Shown here one piece after another: positions 32,773 through 41,885 of a DNA stretch of 64,000 nt; the stretch's first letter is position 1; each line of letters begins with the position of its first letter. Both the position numbers and the translations under genes were made by a program. Source of the DNA: Flavobacterium hydatis (GTDB lineage: Bacteria; Bacteroidota; Bacteroidia; Flavobacteriales; Flavobacteriaceae); NCBI RefSeq assembly GCF_000737695.1, contig NZ_JPRM01000001.1, positions 241,390 through 305,389 of the forward strand, in the 5' to 3' direction. The notes beneath the pieces were generated by a model. The model was given only the letters and a program-made list of their open reading frames with translations, did not search any database and was not told the DNA's origin.

Positions 32773-33180
32773 CTATTTCACCATAATACCATCTACAAAT
32801 AAGATAGGTACTTCTTCATAAAAATCTTCATGGATTGAGTGTGCTTTAAAAATAAATTTCTTGTCGTATAATGTGTTTCCGATAAAAAAAGTAACCATAA
32901 ACTCATTGTTTAAAACCAACAGGCTTTTTTCTACCATTTCTATTTTTACAACTGAAACTGCAGGAACCTCAACAAAAGCATGACGCAAAAGTGACGTTTT
33001 TTTCATTTCGCCATCAATTGTTCCAAAAGCTTTTGAAACTATCATTACACTATCAATATTAAAATCACTATCATTTACAAGATAAGCATACCATACTTTC
33101 TCCATAAAATCGTCGCTCCATTCCTGAACAACTGCCAGAAATACATTTTCTACTTCTGGAATAATTATATCTTTTTTCAT
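32773..33180 (-). CDS. Conserved hypothetical protein
   Basis: 135 residues from the ATG at 33180; an in-frame TTG nine bases upstream is less likely. Soluble, beta-rich, acidic. DIIIPEVENVFLAVVQEW opens the protein, and VSVVKIEMVEKSLLVLNNEF lies mid-way. I do not recognise a named domain, although similar proteins occur widely beside pheS in flavobacteria to my recollection. It lies 80 bp downstream of pheS on the same strand, with a strong hairpin in the gap. Confidence 0.75.
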   Translation of the reverse strand: MKKDIIIPEVENVFLAVVQEWSDDFMEKVWYAYLVNDSDFNIDSVMIVSKAFGTIDGEMKKTSLLRHAFVEVPAVSVVKIEMVEKSLLVLNNEFMVTFFIGNTLYDKKFIFKAHSIHEDFYEEVPILFVDGIMVK

Positions 33181-33203
33181 AGTTATCAAAAGTTATAAAG
33201 TCA

Positions 33204-33242
33204 TAAAGTCGAAAGCTTCATGTGTTGAAACTTTCGACTTTA
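33204..33242. other. Perfect 12-bp hairpin between pheS and the next gene
   Basis: TAAAGTCGAAAG (33204-33215) and CTTTCGACTTTA (33231-33242) are exactly complementary around a 15-nt loop, preceded by further ATAAAGTC copies. There is no long T run, so termination is uncertain; it also belongs to the short-period repeat type. Confidence 0.5.
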
Positions 33243-33260
33243 CAAATTTTGGACTTAAAT

Positions 33261-34280
33261 TTATATGTTTGATTTAAATTGCTCTAAGAATCTAACGTCG
33301 TTTTCAAAAAACATACGAATGTCACCAATTTGGTACAACAACATTGCGATACGCTCTACTCCCATACCAAATGCAAAACCATTATATTCTTCTGGGTTTA
33401 TATCACAATTTTTCAGAACGTTTGGATCTACCATTCCGCATCCTCCAATTTCTAACCAACCTGTTCCTTTTGTGATACGGTAATCAGTTTCGGTTTTTAA
33501 ACCCCAATAAATATCAATTTCGGCGCTAGGTTCTGTAAATGGGAAGTATGACGGACGTAAACGAATTTTTGATTTTCCGAACATTTCTTTAGTAAAATAA
33601 AGTAAGGTTTGTTTTAAATCAGCAAACGAAACATCTTTATCTATATACAATCCTTCTACCTGATGGAAGATACAGTGTGAACGTGACGAAACAGCTTCGT
33701 TACGGAAAACACGTCCTGGAGAAATAGTACGGAATGGTGGTTTATGGTTTTCCATATAACGCACCTGAACCGATGATGTTTGTGTACGCAACAACACATC
33801 AGGATTTGTTTGTATAAAAAATGTATCCTGCATATCACGTGCCGGATGATATTCTGGAAGGTTTAATGCAGTAAAATTATGCCAATCGTCTTCGATTTCC
33901 GGACCTTCGGAAACGTTAAAACCAATGTTTGCAAAAATATCTATAATTTGGTTTTTCACGATTGATATCGGATGACGAGAACCAATAATTACTGGCTCGG
34001 CAGCACGAGTTAAATCTCCGTAAATACCTTTAACTTCTTCTTTGCTTTCTAAAGCTTCAACTATTGTTTTTACTTTGTCTTCTGCTGCTGTTTTTAAAGC
34101 ATTTATAACTTGTCCAAATTCCTTTTTCTGGTCATTTGGCACAGTTTTAAATTCAGCAAAAAAATCGTTTAAAACTCCTTTTTTTCCAAGAAACTTAATA
34201 CGGAATGCTTCTAATTCTTCCTTATTTTCAGTTGAAAAAGCGTTAGCTTCCCCAATATATTCTTTTATCTTATCTATCAT
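33261..34280 (-). CDS. pheS: Phenylalanine--tRNA ligase alpha subunit
   Basis: 339 residues from the ATG at 34280; an ATG six bases upstream adds only two residues. Forms the catalytic alpha2beta2 enzyme with PheT, which is not in this window. The class II motifs are clear: [20 protein letters not shown] near residue 130, motif 2 [20 protein letters not shown] near 185, and motif 3 [14 protein letters not shown] near 306. An N-terminal coiled-coil tRNA-binding domain (1-90) is present. Confidence 0.95.
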   Translation of the reverse strand: MIDKIKEYIGEANAFSTENKEELEAFRIKFLGKKGVLNDFFAEFKTVPNDQKKEFGQVINALKTAAEDKVKTIVEALESKEEVKGIYGDLTRAAEPVIIGSRHPISIVKNQIIDIFANIGFNVSEGPEIEDDWHNFTALNLPEYHPARDMQDTFFIQTNPDVLLRTQTSSVQVRYMENHKPPFRTISPGRVFRNEAVSSRSHCIFHQVEGLYIDKDVSFADLKQTLLYFTKEMFGKSKIRLRPSYFPFTEPSAEIDIYWGLKTETDYRITKGTGWLEIGGCGMVDPNVLKNCDINPEEYNGFAFGMGVERIAMLLYQIGDIRMFFENDVRFLEQFKSNI

Positions 34281-34481
34281 TTCCATTCCATAATTGAGAT
34301 TACAAATTTAAGTAATTTGTTTTAAGTTTAATATTTAAAATTTAAAGTTTCCTTTGCTCCCAAGAGTTTTATCATAACAACATTTTAAACCTCACAAGAT
34401 AAAGCTCTGTTTAAAAGCCAATTCGATAAAATCTCAGAAACAATTCACTCTAATAATACTCAATAAATGAGCGTTTTAAAA

Positions 34482-35009
34482 TTATCTTATCAGGCTAATT
34501 TTACTTTCTATTTCTTTTACTCTTTCAAGCCAAAAAGTTATTCCTTCCTGATTTTTAATAATTTCTTTTTTAGACTTAGATGAAACTTTGCCTAATTCAT
34601 ACCAATTTTTTTGATAATCTTTCTCTCTTTCTACCTTATTAATTGGCTCTATTCTTGAACGCCAAAAATCAATATTCTTAAGATAGGTATCTCTTAAGTT
34701 TTCAAAATATTCGATTATCTTATCTTTAGAATTAGGAATATAACCCGGTCCGCTACAACCACAAGAATGAAATGTAACCCCAACAGAATATAAACTTTTA
34801 ATATGTTCCCATTTTTTTACATCATCTTTTTTAGGTGATTCAAAATCAAGTCCCATATTAGCCATTAATTCTCCACATTCTGGACACTTTGCTTCCTTAA
34901 CAGATTTCTCCCCTCTTTCTATATCGTACATCAATCTTCTTTTAAATGTCTTACGACAATTAAAACAAGCGAAGTGCGGTTTATAGGAAACCATAGCATA
35001 TCTACACAT
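34482..35009 (-). CDS. Zinc-ribbon hypothetical protein
   Basis: 175 residues. Two CxxC knuckles (FACFNC near residue 14 and AKCPEC near 41) form a zinc ribbon, followed by HSCGCSGPGYIP near 80 with another cysteine pair. The C-terminal 80 residues are charged and probably helical. Not recognised as a named family; the ribbon suggests nucleic-acid or protein binding. It is flanked by repeat-bearing gaps. Confidence 0.72.
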   Translation of the reverse strand: MCRYAMVSYKPHFACFNCRKTFKRRLMYDIERGEKSVKEAKCPECGELMANMGLDFESPKKDDVKKWEHIKSLYSVGVTFHSCGCSGPGYIPNSKDKIIEYFENLRDTYLKNIDFWRSRIEPINKVEREKDYQKNWYELGKVSSKSKKEIIKNQEGITFWLERVKEIESKISLIR

Positions 35010-35029
35010 TCCTTTCTAGTTTTCAGTAG

Positions 35030-35100
35030 CAATGTTCAGTGTTCTGTCGCGGTTTACAGTTTAGCACACGCTGAAAACTGCGACTGCGACTGAACACTAA
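35030..35100. repeat. Imperfect inverted repeat with CAGT/ACTG words
   Basis: TTCAGTGTTCTGTCGCGGTTT (about 35034-35055) is answered by AACTGCGACTGCGACTGAAC (about 35076-35095). It shares words with the repeat at 32611-32760, more than 2 kb away. Confidence 0.55.
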
Positions 35101-35105
35101 TAAAA

Positions 35106-35462
35106 CTACTCTATAAGTTTTCTTTCTAAAAAATAATTCACAATTGCTTCTTTCATTAAAACCGATTGTTCTCCCGCTTTTAATGGCGGTAATTCTTCTT
35201 TTACTTTATAATGTGGCCAACCTTCTTCATCAAAAAACTCAAATTCATAAAAACCATAAGGTTCTAATAACCTACAAATAGCGATATGCATAAGGTTTAA
35301 TTTTTCGTCTTTTTTAAATTCACGGTGTAATTTTCCTAGTTCCTGTACGCCTATTAAATAAATTATGGAATCTAAATCTAGGTTTTCTCCTTGTGAAAAT
35401 TGATCGGAAAGTATATTTACAAGCTGTTCCCAGCGTTCTTTAAGTTGTGTGTCTCTTGACAT
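35106..35462 (-). CDS. Conserved hypothetical protein
   Basis: 118 residues, soluble, acidic. QLKERWEQLVNILSDQFSQG opens the protein, with ELGKLHREFKKDEKLNLMHI and EEGWPHYKVKEELPPL later. The family appears restricted to Bacteroidota as far as I can recall; function unknown. Separate from its neighbours by gaps containing short repeats. Confidence 0.72.
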   Translation of the reverse strand: MSRDTQLKERWEQLVNILSDQFSQGENLDLDSIIYLIGVQELGKLHREFKKDEKLNLMHIAICRLLEPYGFYEFEFFDEEGWPHYKVKEELPPLKAGEQSVLMKEAIVNYFLERKLIE

Positions 35463-35464
35463 AA

Positions 35465-35740
35465 ATAATTTGGATTTTTAGATATTTTAGATTCTAAGAT
35501 TTTAGTAATTATCCTGATTCTTAATCCGAATATTTTAATCTGAATTCTAAAATTATTTTCACAAAGATAAGAACTTCAAATCCAAACGCCTTAAAAAATT
35601 AAACGTATAGATCCTTAGATTTAACGTTATGAAAAGGGCATTTAATACAATACTTTTACTTATTGATTCCGAAAAATCAAAAACATCAACATTTAAGACC
35701 TCCGAACCTTTGCATCTCTGAATCTCTGAACCTAAAAAAC
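35465..35740. repeat. Gap with two short-period repeat blocks
   Basis: At about 35470-35550 the words TTTTAGAT/ATTCTAAG recur with inverted copies. At about 35700-35738 CCTTTGCATCTCTGAATCTC holds an octamer series. The remaining sequence of this 324-bp gap shows no gene. Confidence 0.5.
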
Positions 35741-35752
35741 AGATAATTCTTT

Positions 35753-35760
35753 TATATTTG
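35753..35760 (+). promoter_or_regulatory. -7 box (TATATTTG) for cvpA
   Basis: TATATTTG fits the consensus and lies 26 bp before the ATG. Confidence 0.5.
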
Positions 35761-35786
35761 CGCCTTTATTAAACAAAAATAAGAAT

Positions 35787-36323
35787 ATGAGTTTTTTCGA
35801 TATGATTTTGGGTGTTTTATTGGCTTACGGTTTATACCAAGGTATTAAAAATGGGCTTTTTGTAGAAGTAGCTTCTTTTATCTCTTTATTGCTGGGGATA
35901 TATCTTGCGATAAAATTTTCGTCTTTAATGAAAGAAATTATCATGAAACATGTTTCATGGAACCCAAATACAATTCAGATTACAGCTTTTATCCTGACTT
36001 TTATTCTAGTAGTCATCGCGGTATATTTACTAGCTAAATTTTTAACAGGAATTGCCGATTTTGCTCAATTGGGATGGCTTAATAAATTAGGTGGAGGTCT
36101 TTTTAGAATTCTAAAAACGATTCTGATTTTGAGTATTGTTTTTAGCCTTTTCGAAAAAATAAACTTCAATCATACTTTTGCAAAAAAAGAAACATTAGAT
36201 AAATCGATATTTTATAATCCGATACAAAAAATAGCCGGTTTTATTTATCCTTCGATAGAAAACTGGTATGATACGCTAAAGAAAAGTGAAAGCGAAAAAG
36301 AGCCTTCTACTGCTAATAAATAG
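35787..36323 (+). CDS. CvpA family membrane protein
   Basis: 178 residues with four transmembrane helices (about 5-22, 28-45, 62-85, 101-122). FDMILGVLLAYGLYQGIKNG is the typical CvpA opening, and WLNKLGGGLFRILKTILIL lies before the last helix. CvpA is needed for colicin V production in E. coli and has a general but ill-defined envelope role. The hydrophilic C-terminus is cytoplasmic or disordered. Confidence 0.88.
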   Translation: MSFFDMILGVLLAYGLYQGIKNGLFVEVASFISLLLGIYLAIKFSSLMKEIIMKHVSWNPNTIQITAFILTFILVVIAVYLLAKFLTGIADFAQLGWLNKLGGGLFRILKTILILSIVFSLFEKINFNHTFAKKETLDKSIFYNPIQKIAGFIYPSIENWYDTLKKSESEKEPSTANK

Positions 36324-36474
36324 CGGTTATTTTTACACCAAAAAACACATTATGTTTATTAGATTTTAATTTCAAAATAAGCATTCAAGTGCATAAAAAA
36401 TAGCCGAATCCATCTTTTATTTCTTAAAGACTCAACAATAATACATCAAGATTCTACAATCCAAAACTTTGCAT

Positions 36475-36482
36475 TATCTTTG
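36475..36482 (+). promoter_or_regulatory. -7 box (TATCTTTG) for lepA
   Basis: TATCTTTG fits TAnnTTTG, 91 bp before the lepA ATG. The implied leader contains a small hairpin (ATAGC-ATT-GCTAT near 36504-36516). Confidence 0.5.
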
Positions 36483-36573
36483 CCGATTAATGACGCGCCA
36501 GTATAGCATTGCTATGCTCTAAAATCACAAAAAAAATACTTAAAACTCGTATAGAGAATTGATATAAAAGAAA

Positions 36574-38370
36574 ATGAAAAATATACGTAACTTTTGCATT
36601 ATTGCACACATCGATCACGGAAAAAGTACTCTTGCCGACCGCTTACTAGGCGCAACACAAACTGTTACTGCCCGTGAAGAAAAAGCGCAATTGCTTGATA
36701 ATATGGACTTGGAACGTGAACGTGGAATTACCATAAAAAGTCACGCCATCCAGATGGAATACACTTATAAAGGAGAAGAATATATCCTTAATTTAATTGA
36801 TACTCCAGGACACGTTGACTTTTCATACGAAGTTTCTCGATCAATTGCGGCTTGCGAAGGTGCGCTTTTAATTGTTGATGCTGCTCAAAGTATCCAAGCT
36901 CAAACAATCTCAAATTTATATTTGGCTCTGGAAAATGACTTAGAAATTATTCCAATTTTAAATAAAGTTGATTTACCAAGTGCCAATCCTGAAGAAGTTA
37001 GTGATGATATCATCGATTTATTAGGTTGTAAACTAGAAGATATTATACACGCCTCAGGTAAAACTGGTTTTGGTGTCGAAAATATTCTAGCTGCTATTAT
37101 CGAAAAAGTTCCTGCTCCTAAAGGAAGTAAAGACGAACCTTTACAAGCTTTGATTTTTGACTCTCATTACAATCCATTTCGTGGAATCGAAGTTATCTTT
37201 AGAGTTGTAAACGGAGAAATTCGTAAAGGTCAAAAAATTAAATTCATGGCTACTGGCAATGAATATTATGCTGACGAAATTGGAACTCTAAAACTAAATC
37301 AAGTTCCTAAAAATGTAGTTTCTACAGGAGATGTTGGTTATTTAATTTCTGGTATTAAAGAAGCCAAAGAGGTTAAAGTTGGTGATACTGTTACCGATGC
37401 CAAAACTCCAACTACAAATATGATTACTGGTTTTGAGGATGTAAAACCAATGGTATTTGCTGGAATTTACCCAGTTGATACGGAAGACTATGAAGACTTA
37501 AGAGCTTCGATGGAGAAATTACAATTAAATGATGCTTCTTTGGTTTTTACTCCTGAGAGTTCTGCAGCATTAGGTTTTGGTTTCCGTTGCGGATTCTTAG
37601 GAATGCTTCACATGGAAATTATCCAGGAACGTTTAGAGCGTGAGTTCGACATGACTGTTATTACAACAGTTCCTAACGTTTCGTATTTTGCTTATACTAA
37701 AAAAGATCCTCAAACAGCTTTTATTGTAAATAATCCGTCTGATTTACCAGAACCTTCAAAACTTGATAGAGTTGAAGAACCTTACATTAAAGCTACAATT
37801 ATTACCAAATCAGATTATGTTGGTAACGTAATGAGCTTATGTATAGAAAAACGTGGTTTAATTACTAACCAAACATATTTAACGACTGAGCGTGTTGAAT
37901 TAAATTTTGATATGCCTCTTGCCGAAATTGTATTCGATTTTTATGATCGTCTTAAAACAGTTTCTAAAGGTTATGCTTCTTTTGATTATACACCAATCGG
38001 AATGCGCACTTCTAAACTAGTTCGTCTTGATGTATTATTAAACGCTCAATCTGTAGATGCACTTTCGGCATTAATTCACGAAGATAACGCATACAATATT
38101 GGTAAAAAAATGTGTGAAAAACTACGTGAGCTAATCCCAAGACAACAATTTGACATTCCGATTCAAGCTGCAATTGGAGCTAAAATTATTGCTCGTGAAA
38201 CTATAAAAGCATTACGTAAAGATGTTACTGCAAAATGTTATGGTGGAGATATTTCGCGTAAGCGTAAACTTCTTGAAAAACAGAAAAAAGGTAAAAAACG
38301 TATGAGACAAGTAGGAAACGTAGAGATTCCTCAAGAAGCTTTTATGGCCGTTTTGAAACTTAATGATTAA
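36574..38370 (+). CDS. lepA: Elongation factor 4 (LepA)
   Basis: 598 residues, full length. A translational GTPase that back-translocates or remodels ribosomes. G1 AHIDHGKST at residues 11-19, G2 RERGIT near 48, G3 DTPGHVDF near 77, G4 NKVD near 131. The EF4-specific C-terminal domain is present (about 490-598), ending in [19 protein letters not shown], a diagnostic segment. Followed by an intrinsic terminator. Confidence 0.97.
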   Translation: MKNIRNFCIIAHIDHGKSTLADRLLGATQTVTAREEKAQLLDNMDLERERGITIKSHAIQMEYTYKGEEYILNLIDTPGHVDFSYEVSRSIAACEGALLIVDAAQSIQAQTISNLYLALENDLEIIPILNKVDLPSANPEEVSDDIIDLLGCKLEDIIHASGKTGFGVENILAAIIEKVPAPKGSKDEPLQALIFDSHYNPFRGIEVIFRVVNGEIRKGQKIKFMATGNEYYADEIGTLKLNQVPKNVVSTGDVGYLISGIKEAKEVKVGDTVTDAKTPTTNMITGFEDVKPMVFAGIYPVDTEDYEDLRASMEKLQLNDASLVFTPESSAALGFGFRCGFLGMLHMEIIQERLEREFDMTVITTVPNVSYFAYTKKDPQTAFIVNNPSDLPEPSKLDRVEEPYIKATIITKSDYVGNVMSLCIEKRGLITNQTYLTTERVELNFDMPLAEIVFDFYDRLKTVSKGYASFDYTPIGMRTSKLVRLDVLLNAQSVDALSALIHEDNAYNIGKKMCEKLRELIPRQQFDIPIQAAIGAKIIARETIKALRKDVTAKCYGGDISRKRKLLEKQKKGKKRMRQVGNVEIPQEAFMAVLKLND

Positions 38371-38403
38371 GTTTTTTTAGAAAAAAAATTAGAATATAGA
38401 AAG

Positions 38404-38434
38404 AACCTGATGATGAAAATTATCAGGTTTTTTT
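38404..38434 (+). terminator. Intrinsic terminator after lepA
   Basis: AACCTGAT pairs with ATCAGGTT around a 10-nt loop, followed by T residues. Confidence 0.75.
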
Positions 38435-38613
38435 ATGATCTTTTTTAACACTCAATGCCTATAAAACCTAACTAAGCCACTACATATCAACATATTGTTT
38501 ATTAGTTTGTGGAGAAAATCTCACCTTCTTAACTGTTTATTTGTAAGTTTTTGTTTATTTTTACATATAACGAATTAATCAGATTTTATTTAAACAATTT
38601 AAAAGCAATGATT

Positions 38614-39240
38614 ATGAAAACAAAAATTACAACACTTGTAGCATTATTTACATTTTGCTTTGCAAACGCACAACAGAAAGAAGTAGAAGAAGAAGTTAGT
38701 ACTGCCAAAGGAGTACGGTTCGAAAAAGGAAGCATGTTTATTGAAGGTGGGGTTTCGGTTAGCACTGTAAAAGATAACTCAGACGCATATGCTATAAACC
38801 CTCAATTCGGATATCTTATTGCCGACAATATTGCTATCGGGCTAGACTTGGACGTATCTGGATCTACAACAGGTAAAGGAACTCCCGCTGAAAGAAAAAA
38901 CAATGGATTTGGTGTTGGAGCATTTGCCAGATACTATTTCTTAGAATTAGATTCCAGACGTCTTAAAGTATATGGAGAAGCAGGATTAGGTTATAGCCAT
39001 GTTAAAACAGAAGTTTTAAATGTAGAAGACACAACAAATGGAATTAAGGCGAACATAACAGTAGGACTAAACTATTTCTTTACCAAGAAATGGGCAGCTA
39101 CATTTGCTCTTGCTGACATCTTAACGTACAATAATGCAAATCCTGAAAACAGACCAACAACTAGTAGTTTTAACTTAAACATCAACTTATTTAATAACAT
39201 TTTTGCACAACCTAAATTTGGATTATTATACAAGTTTTAA
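38614..39240 (+). CDS. Outer-membrane beta-barrel protein
   Basis: 208 residues from the ATG at 38614 (MKTKITTLVALFTFCFANAQ signal peptide); an ATG at 38608 adds MI, and the upstream TTG at 38551 would bury the signal sequence. The mature part is a small porin-like barrel with alternating hydrophobic strands and a terminal LLYKF, aromatic at the end. It resembles the OmpW/opacity-type barrel family of Bacteroidota. Function unknown. Confidence 0.82.
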   Translation: MKTKITTLVALFTFCFANAQQKEVEEEVSTAKGVRFEKGSMFIEGGVSVSTVKDNSDAYAINPQFGYLIADNIAIGLDLDVSGSTTGKGTPAERKNNGFGVGAFARYYFLELDSRRLKVYGEAGLGYSHVKTEVLNVEDTTNGIKANITVGLNYFFTKKWAATFALADILTYNNANPENRPTTSSFNLNINLFNNIFAQPKFGLLYKF

Positions 39241-39264
39241 ATAAGCAACTAGATTTACAAAACG

Positions 39265-39294
39265 AAAGGCAACCTTAAAAAGTTGCCTTTTTTG
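39265..39294 (+). terminator. Intrinsic terminator after the barrel gene
   Basis: AAAGGCAAC pairs with GTTGCCTTT around an 8-nt loop, followed by T residues. Confidence 0.8.
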
Positions 39295-39502
39295 TTTTGA
39301 CATAGTATCGAATCATTTATAGTTGTTTTATTTTAATACTATATGGATTGTGTTAGACTCACTGCGGTGCGCCTCTACAAATTCAAATTGCGGATAATAT
39401 TTTAACCGATAAATCTGTCCTAATTAGGGATAGCCTTTTTATTTCTTTACACTCTAAATCTTTATCTTTGAACCTCTGTATCTATAAAAACTCAAAAGAA
39501 AA

Positions 39503-40462
39503 ATGCTCGATGAATCCCCAAAACGATTTGACCGAATTGTTGCAATTCTTATTCAGCTACAATCCAAAAAGATTGTAAAAGCGCAAGAATTAGCCAATCG
39601 TTTCGAAGTCAGTTTAAGAACAATTTACCGTGACATTCGTACTCTCGAAGCATCTGGCGTTCCTATTTATAGTGAAGCTGGTGTAGGTTATGCTTTAATG
39701 GATGGTTATAGATTACCTCCTGTTATGTTTACTCGAGAAGAAGCTAGTAGTTTTATCGCTGCCGAAAAACTCATGCAAAAATTTACCGATACAACTTTAG
39801 GAAATCATTATGCTTCGGCAATGTATAAATTAAAAGCTGTACTTAAGAGCGATGATAAAGATTGGGTTTCTACAATTGAATCGAGTGTTTTAATGCAATC
39901 TACCGAAAAGCTTTTTAATGATAAATCTCCAAATACGCTAGCATTACTTTTTGAAAGTATTGCCGAAAAAAAACAAGTTATCCTTTCTTACCAAGCTTTT
40001 ACATCTGATGGAATTACGGAAAGAAATATTGAGCCTGTTGGTATTTTTCATGACCACAACAATTGGTATGTTATAGGTTATTGCCATTTGCGTAGGGATT
40101 ACAGACAGTTTAGAACTGATCGTGTACATTGCATAAAAAAAACAGATGAAGATTTTACATTAGAGCATGATTCTCTTGAAACTTATCTGAATAAAAATGA
40201 AACGATCCCAACTATCAAAGTACGCATCTTGATTGATAAAAAGATAGCGAGATATTTATCGCATGAACGAAAATATCATGGTTTTATCTCCGAAAAAGAA
40301 ATTGATGGGAATATTGAAATGACTTTTATGTGTCGAGATATTGAAAGTAGTTTTCCGCGTTGGTTTTTAATGTTTGGTGATTATGCCACAATCCTGGAAC
40401 CCGAAAGATTAAAAAAGCGAACTTTAGAGTTACTGGAAATTAATAGACAAAGGCTTTTATAA
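39503..40462 (+). CDS. YafY-type transcriptional regulator (HTH plus WYL)
   Basis: 319 residues. An N-terminal DeoR-like winged helix (about 8-65; KAQELANRFEVSLRTIYRDI) is followed by a WYL ligand-binding domain (about 145-225; NIEPVGIFHDHNNWYVIGYC) and a C-terminal WCX segment. WYL domains sense nucleotides or nucleic-acid ends in several defence and DNA-repair contexts, but this lone regulator has no defence genes beside it. It is followed by a perfect terminator and then dinB-like genes on the opposite strand. Confidence 0.9.
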   Translation: MLDESPKRFDRIVAILIQLQSKKIVKAQELANRFEVSLRTIYRDIRTLEASGVPIYSEAGVGYALMDGYRLPPVMFTREEASSFIAAEKLMQKFTDTTLGNHYASAMYKLKAVLKSDDKDWVSTIESSVLMQSTEKLFNDKSPNTLALLFESIAEKKQVILSYQAFTSDGITERNIEPVGIFHDHNNWYVIGYCHLRRDYRQFRTDRVHCIKKTDEDFTLEHDSLETYLNKNETIPTIKVRILIDKKIARYLSHERKYHGFISEKEIDGNIEMTFMCRDIESSFPRWFLMFGDYATILEPERLKKRTLELLEINRQRLL

Positions 40463-40463
40463 A

Positions 40464-40499
40464 AAAACTCCTAAAATGAAATTTCATTTTAGGAGTTTT
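40464..40499. terminator. Bidirectional intrinsic terminator
   Basis: AAAACTCCTAAAATGAAA-type arm pairs perfectly with its complement around a near-zero loop; A and T runs flank it on both strands between convergent genes. Confidence 0.85.
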
Positions 40500-40526
40500 A
40501 ATTTTTATATCCAATATTAACAATTC

Positions 40527-41027
40527 TTATTGCTGAGTCTTAACAACATTATAAAAATTATAATCTGTGTTTGATGCATCTGTAATACCAATATCACGAC
40601 CAATTGTAACTATCTGCCCTCGATGATATGTACCATGATTTACAACTTGTAATAAATAATCGCATATCGGTAGTTCACATTGAAACCAAGGATTTTCAAT
40701 TTTAATTTTCCTGGATAATTCTTCTTCTGATAATGACTTAATGTATTCAGACAAACGAGCCGATCTGTTTACTAATCCTTCCAATATTTCATTAGTTATC
40801 AATTCTTTATTTTCTCTTTTATCAAATTCAGAAGTCTCCGCTATTATCGAATACCAATATTCTTCAGTTGCCCAAATATGATTAAGTGTTTTAATAATGC
40901 TTGAATAACTCGATGGCACTTGTTTATGAAGCAGCTCATCTGATTTTGCCGAAAGCCAATTAACAAATTCTTTATTTACCCATAAATTGTAGTCAGCATA
41001 ATTTGTCATTATTTTTTTTAAGCTCAT
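40527..41027 (-). CDS. DinB family protein
   Basis: 166 residues. DinB/YfiT four-helix bundle with the three metal-binding histidines: SSIIKTLNHIWATEEYWY (first His, near residue 48), and QVVNHGTYHRGQIVTIGR (H-x3-H pair, near residue 131). The HGTYHRGQ segment is the diagnostic end of DinB proteins. It lies in tandem with a second DinB-like gene on the same strand (gap 84 bp). Substrate unknown. Confidence 0.9.
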   Translation of the reverse strand: MSLKKIMTNYADYNLWVNKEFVNWLSAKSDELLHKQVPSSYSSIIKTLNHIWATEEYWYSIIAETSEFDKRENKELITNEILEGLVNRSARLSEYIKSLSEEELSRKIKIENPWFQCELPICDYLLQVVNHGTYHRGQIVTIGRDIGITDASNTDYNFYNVVKTQQ

Positions 41028-41111
41028 GATAATTTGTTTTAGTTTTTCTGAATAAGAATTGATTTTGAAAATATAATTTGATTGATGATTGAAAGGATTA
41101 TTTACTTCTAA

Positions 41112-41591
41112 TTATCTTTCCCAGAAAAAAGGCGGTTCAATACCCAAAGCACGCAAATAAACGTACCCTTGACCTCTGTGATGTACTTCATTATCTATAA
41201 AATATAAGATATTCTGAATAATCGGAAATTCATATTGCCCAAATAAATTAAAGTTTTCATTAAAATCTTCAATCGTTAGTTTCTCCCAATATTGATTAAT
41301 CTCTTTTGTAGATTCATCCCATTTTTCAAGATATTGCGCTTTAAAAATCAATTTTTCTTCTCCTTCTTTATAAGGTTGACTATCTCGATTTACAATACTT
41401 TTTAGAGCTGGTGCTGCAATAGCCAAAAGTTCATCTGCTAATTGAGAAAAAGTACGCATCCCTCCGATAGAAAATTCAAAAAAATCTTTTTCAGGAAACG
41501 CTTCAATTACGTGACGTGTCAATGCACGATGCCCTTGCCAATGTTTTAATAAATCTTCTTGAGTAATAACTTGTGCCGCTAGTGTTTTCAT
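41112..41591 (-). CDS. DinB family protein (second copy)
   Basis: 159 residues from the ATG at 41591 (MKTLAAQVITQEDLLKHW). A longer reading would begin 135 bp upstream and run through a -7 box, so it is rejected. Conserved histidines occur in LLKHWQGHRALTRHV and NEVHHRGQGYVYLRALG, the latter being the DinB-type ending. Sequence similarity to the neighbouring DinB gene is limited apart from the motif, so the pair is probably old or independently acquired. Confidence 0.85.
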   Translation of the reverse strand: MKTLAAQVITQEDLLKHWQGHRALTRHVIEAFPEKDFFEFSIGGMRTFSQLADELLAIAAPALKSIVNRDSQPYKEGEEKLIFKAQYLEKWDESTKEINQYWEKLTIEDFNENFNLFGQYEFPIIQNILYFIDNEVHHRGQGYVYLRALGIEPPFFWER

Positions 41592-41620
41592 AATTTTAAA
41601 GGTTTGATTTTTTATTACTT

Positions 41621-41628
41621 CAAAAGTA
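41621..41628 (-). promoter_or_regulatory. -7 box (TACTTTTG) for the second dinB-like gene
   Basis: On the minus strand TACTTTTG lies 29 bp before the ATG at 41591. Confidence 0.5.
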
Positions 41629-41825
41629 AATTGAGTTGGTGACAACAGTTTGTCAGTAGTATTTTTATTTTTCGAAAATATTTTAAAAAACAAAAACAAA
41701 CTACTGTATTTCAATAAAATACACATTTAATTTATTTAAACGGGCTTTACATTTACATAAAAAACAGAATAACAGAGTGTATTTCACCCTGAACAAATCG
41801 CTCTTATAAATGGGTTTCTTTTTAA

Positions 41826-41866
41826 TTAGTCAAAACCTTTACATCTTTGTACCTTTGCACCTAAGA
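41826..41866 (+). repeat. Octamer series CCTTTACAT/CTTTGTAC/CTTTGCAC
   Basis: Three near-copies of an AACCTTTA/G-like octamer are in tandem at 8-bp spacing just upstream of thiL. One copy, TACCTTTG at 41850-41857, also fits the -7 box consensus. Confidence 0.5.
41850..41857 (+). promoter_or_regulatory. -7 box (TACCTTTG) for thiL
   Basis: TACCTTTG fits TAnnTTTG and lies 28 bp before the ATG. It lies within the octamer series, which weakens the call. Confidence 0.4.
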
Positions 41867-41885
41867 AATTTAGTATCGTAACAAA

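Noticed and set aside
39503..40462. WYL regulator as the regulator of a defence island
   Set aside because: Its neighbours are an outer-membrane barrel gene and dinB-like genes; no nuclease, helicase or restriction genes occur nearby.
41592..41726. Longer N-terminus of the second DinB-like protein
   Set aside because: The extra 45 residues run through a TACTTTTG promoter box and lack similarity to the DinB fold; the ATG at 41591 gives the normal length.
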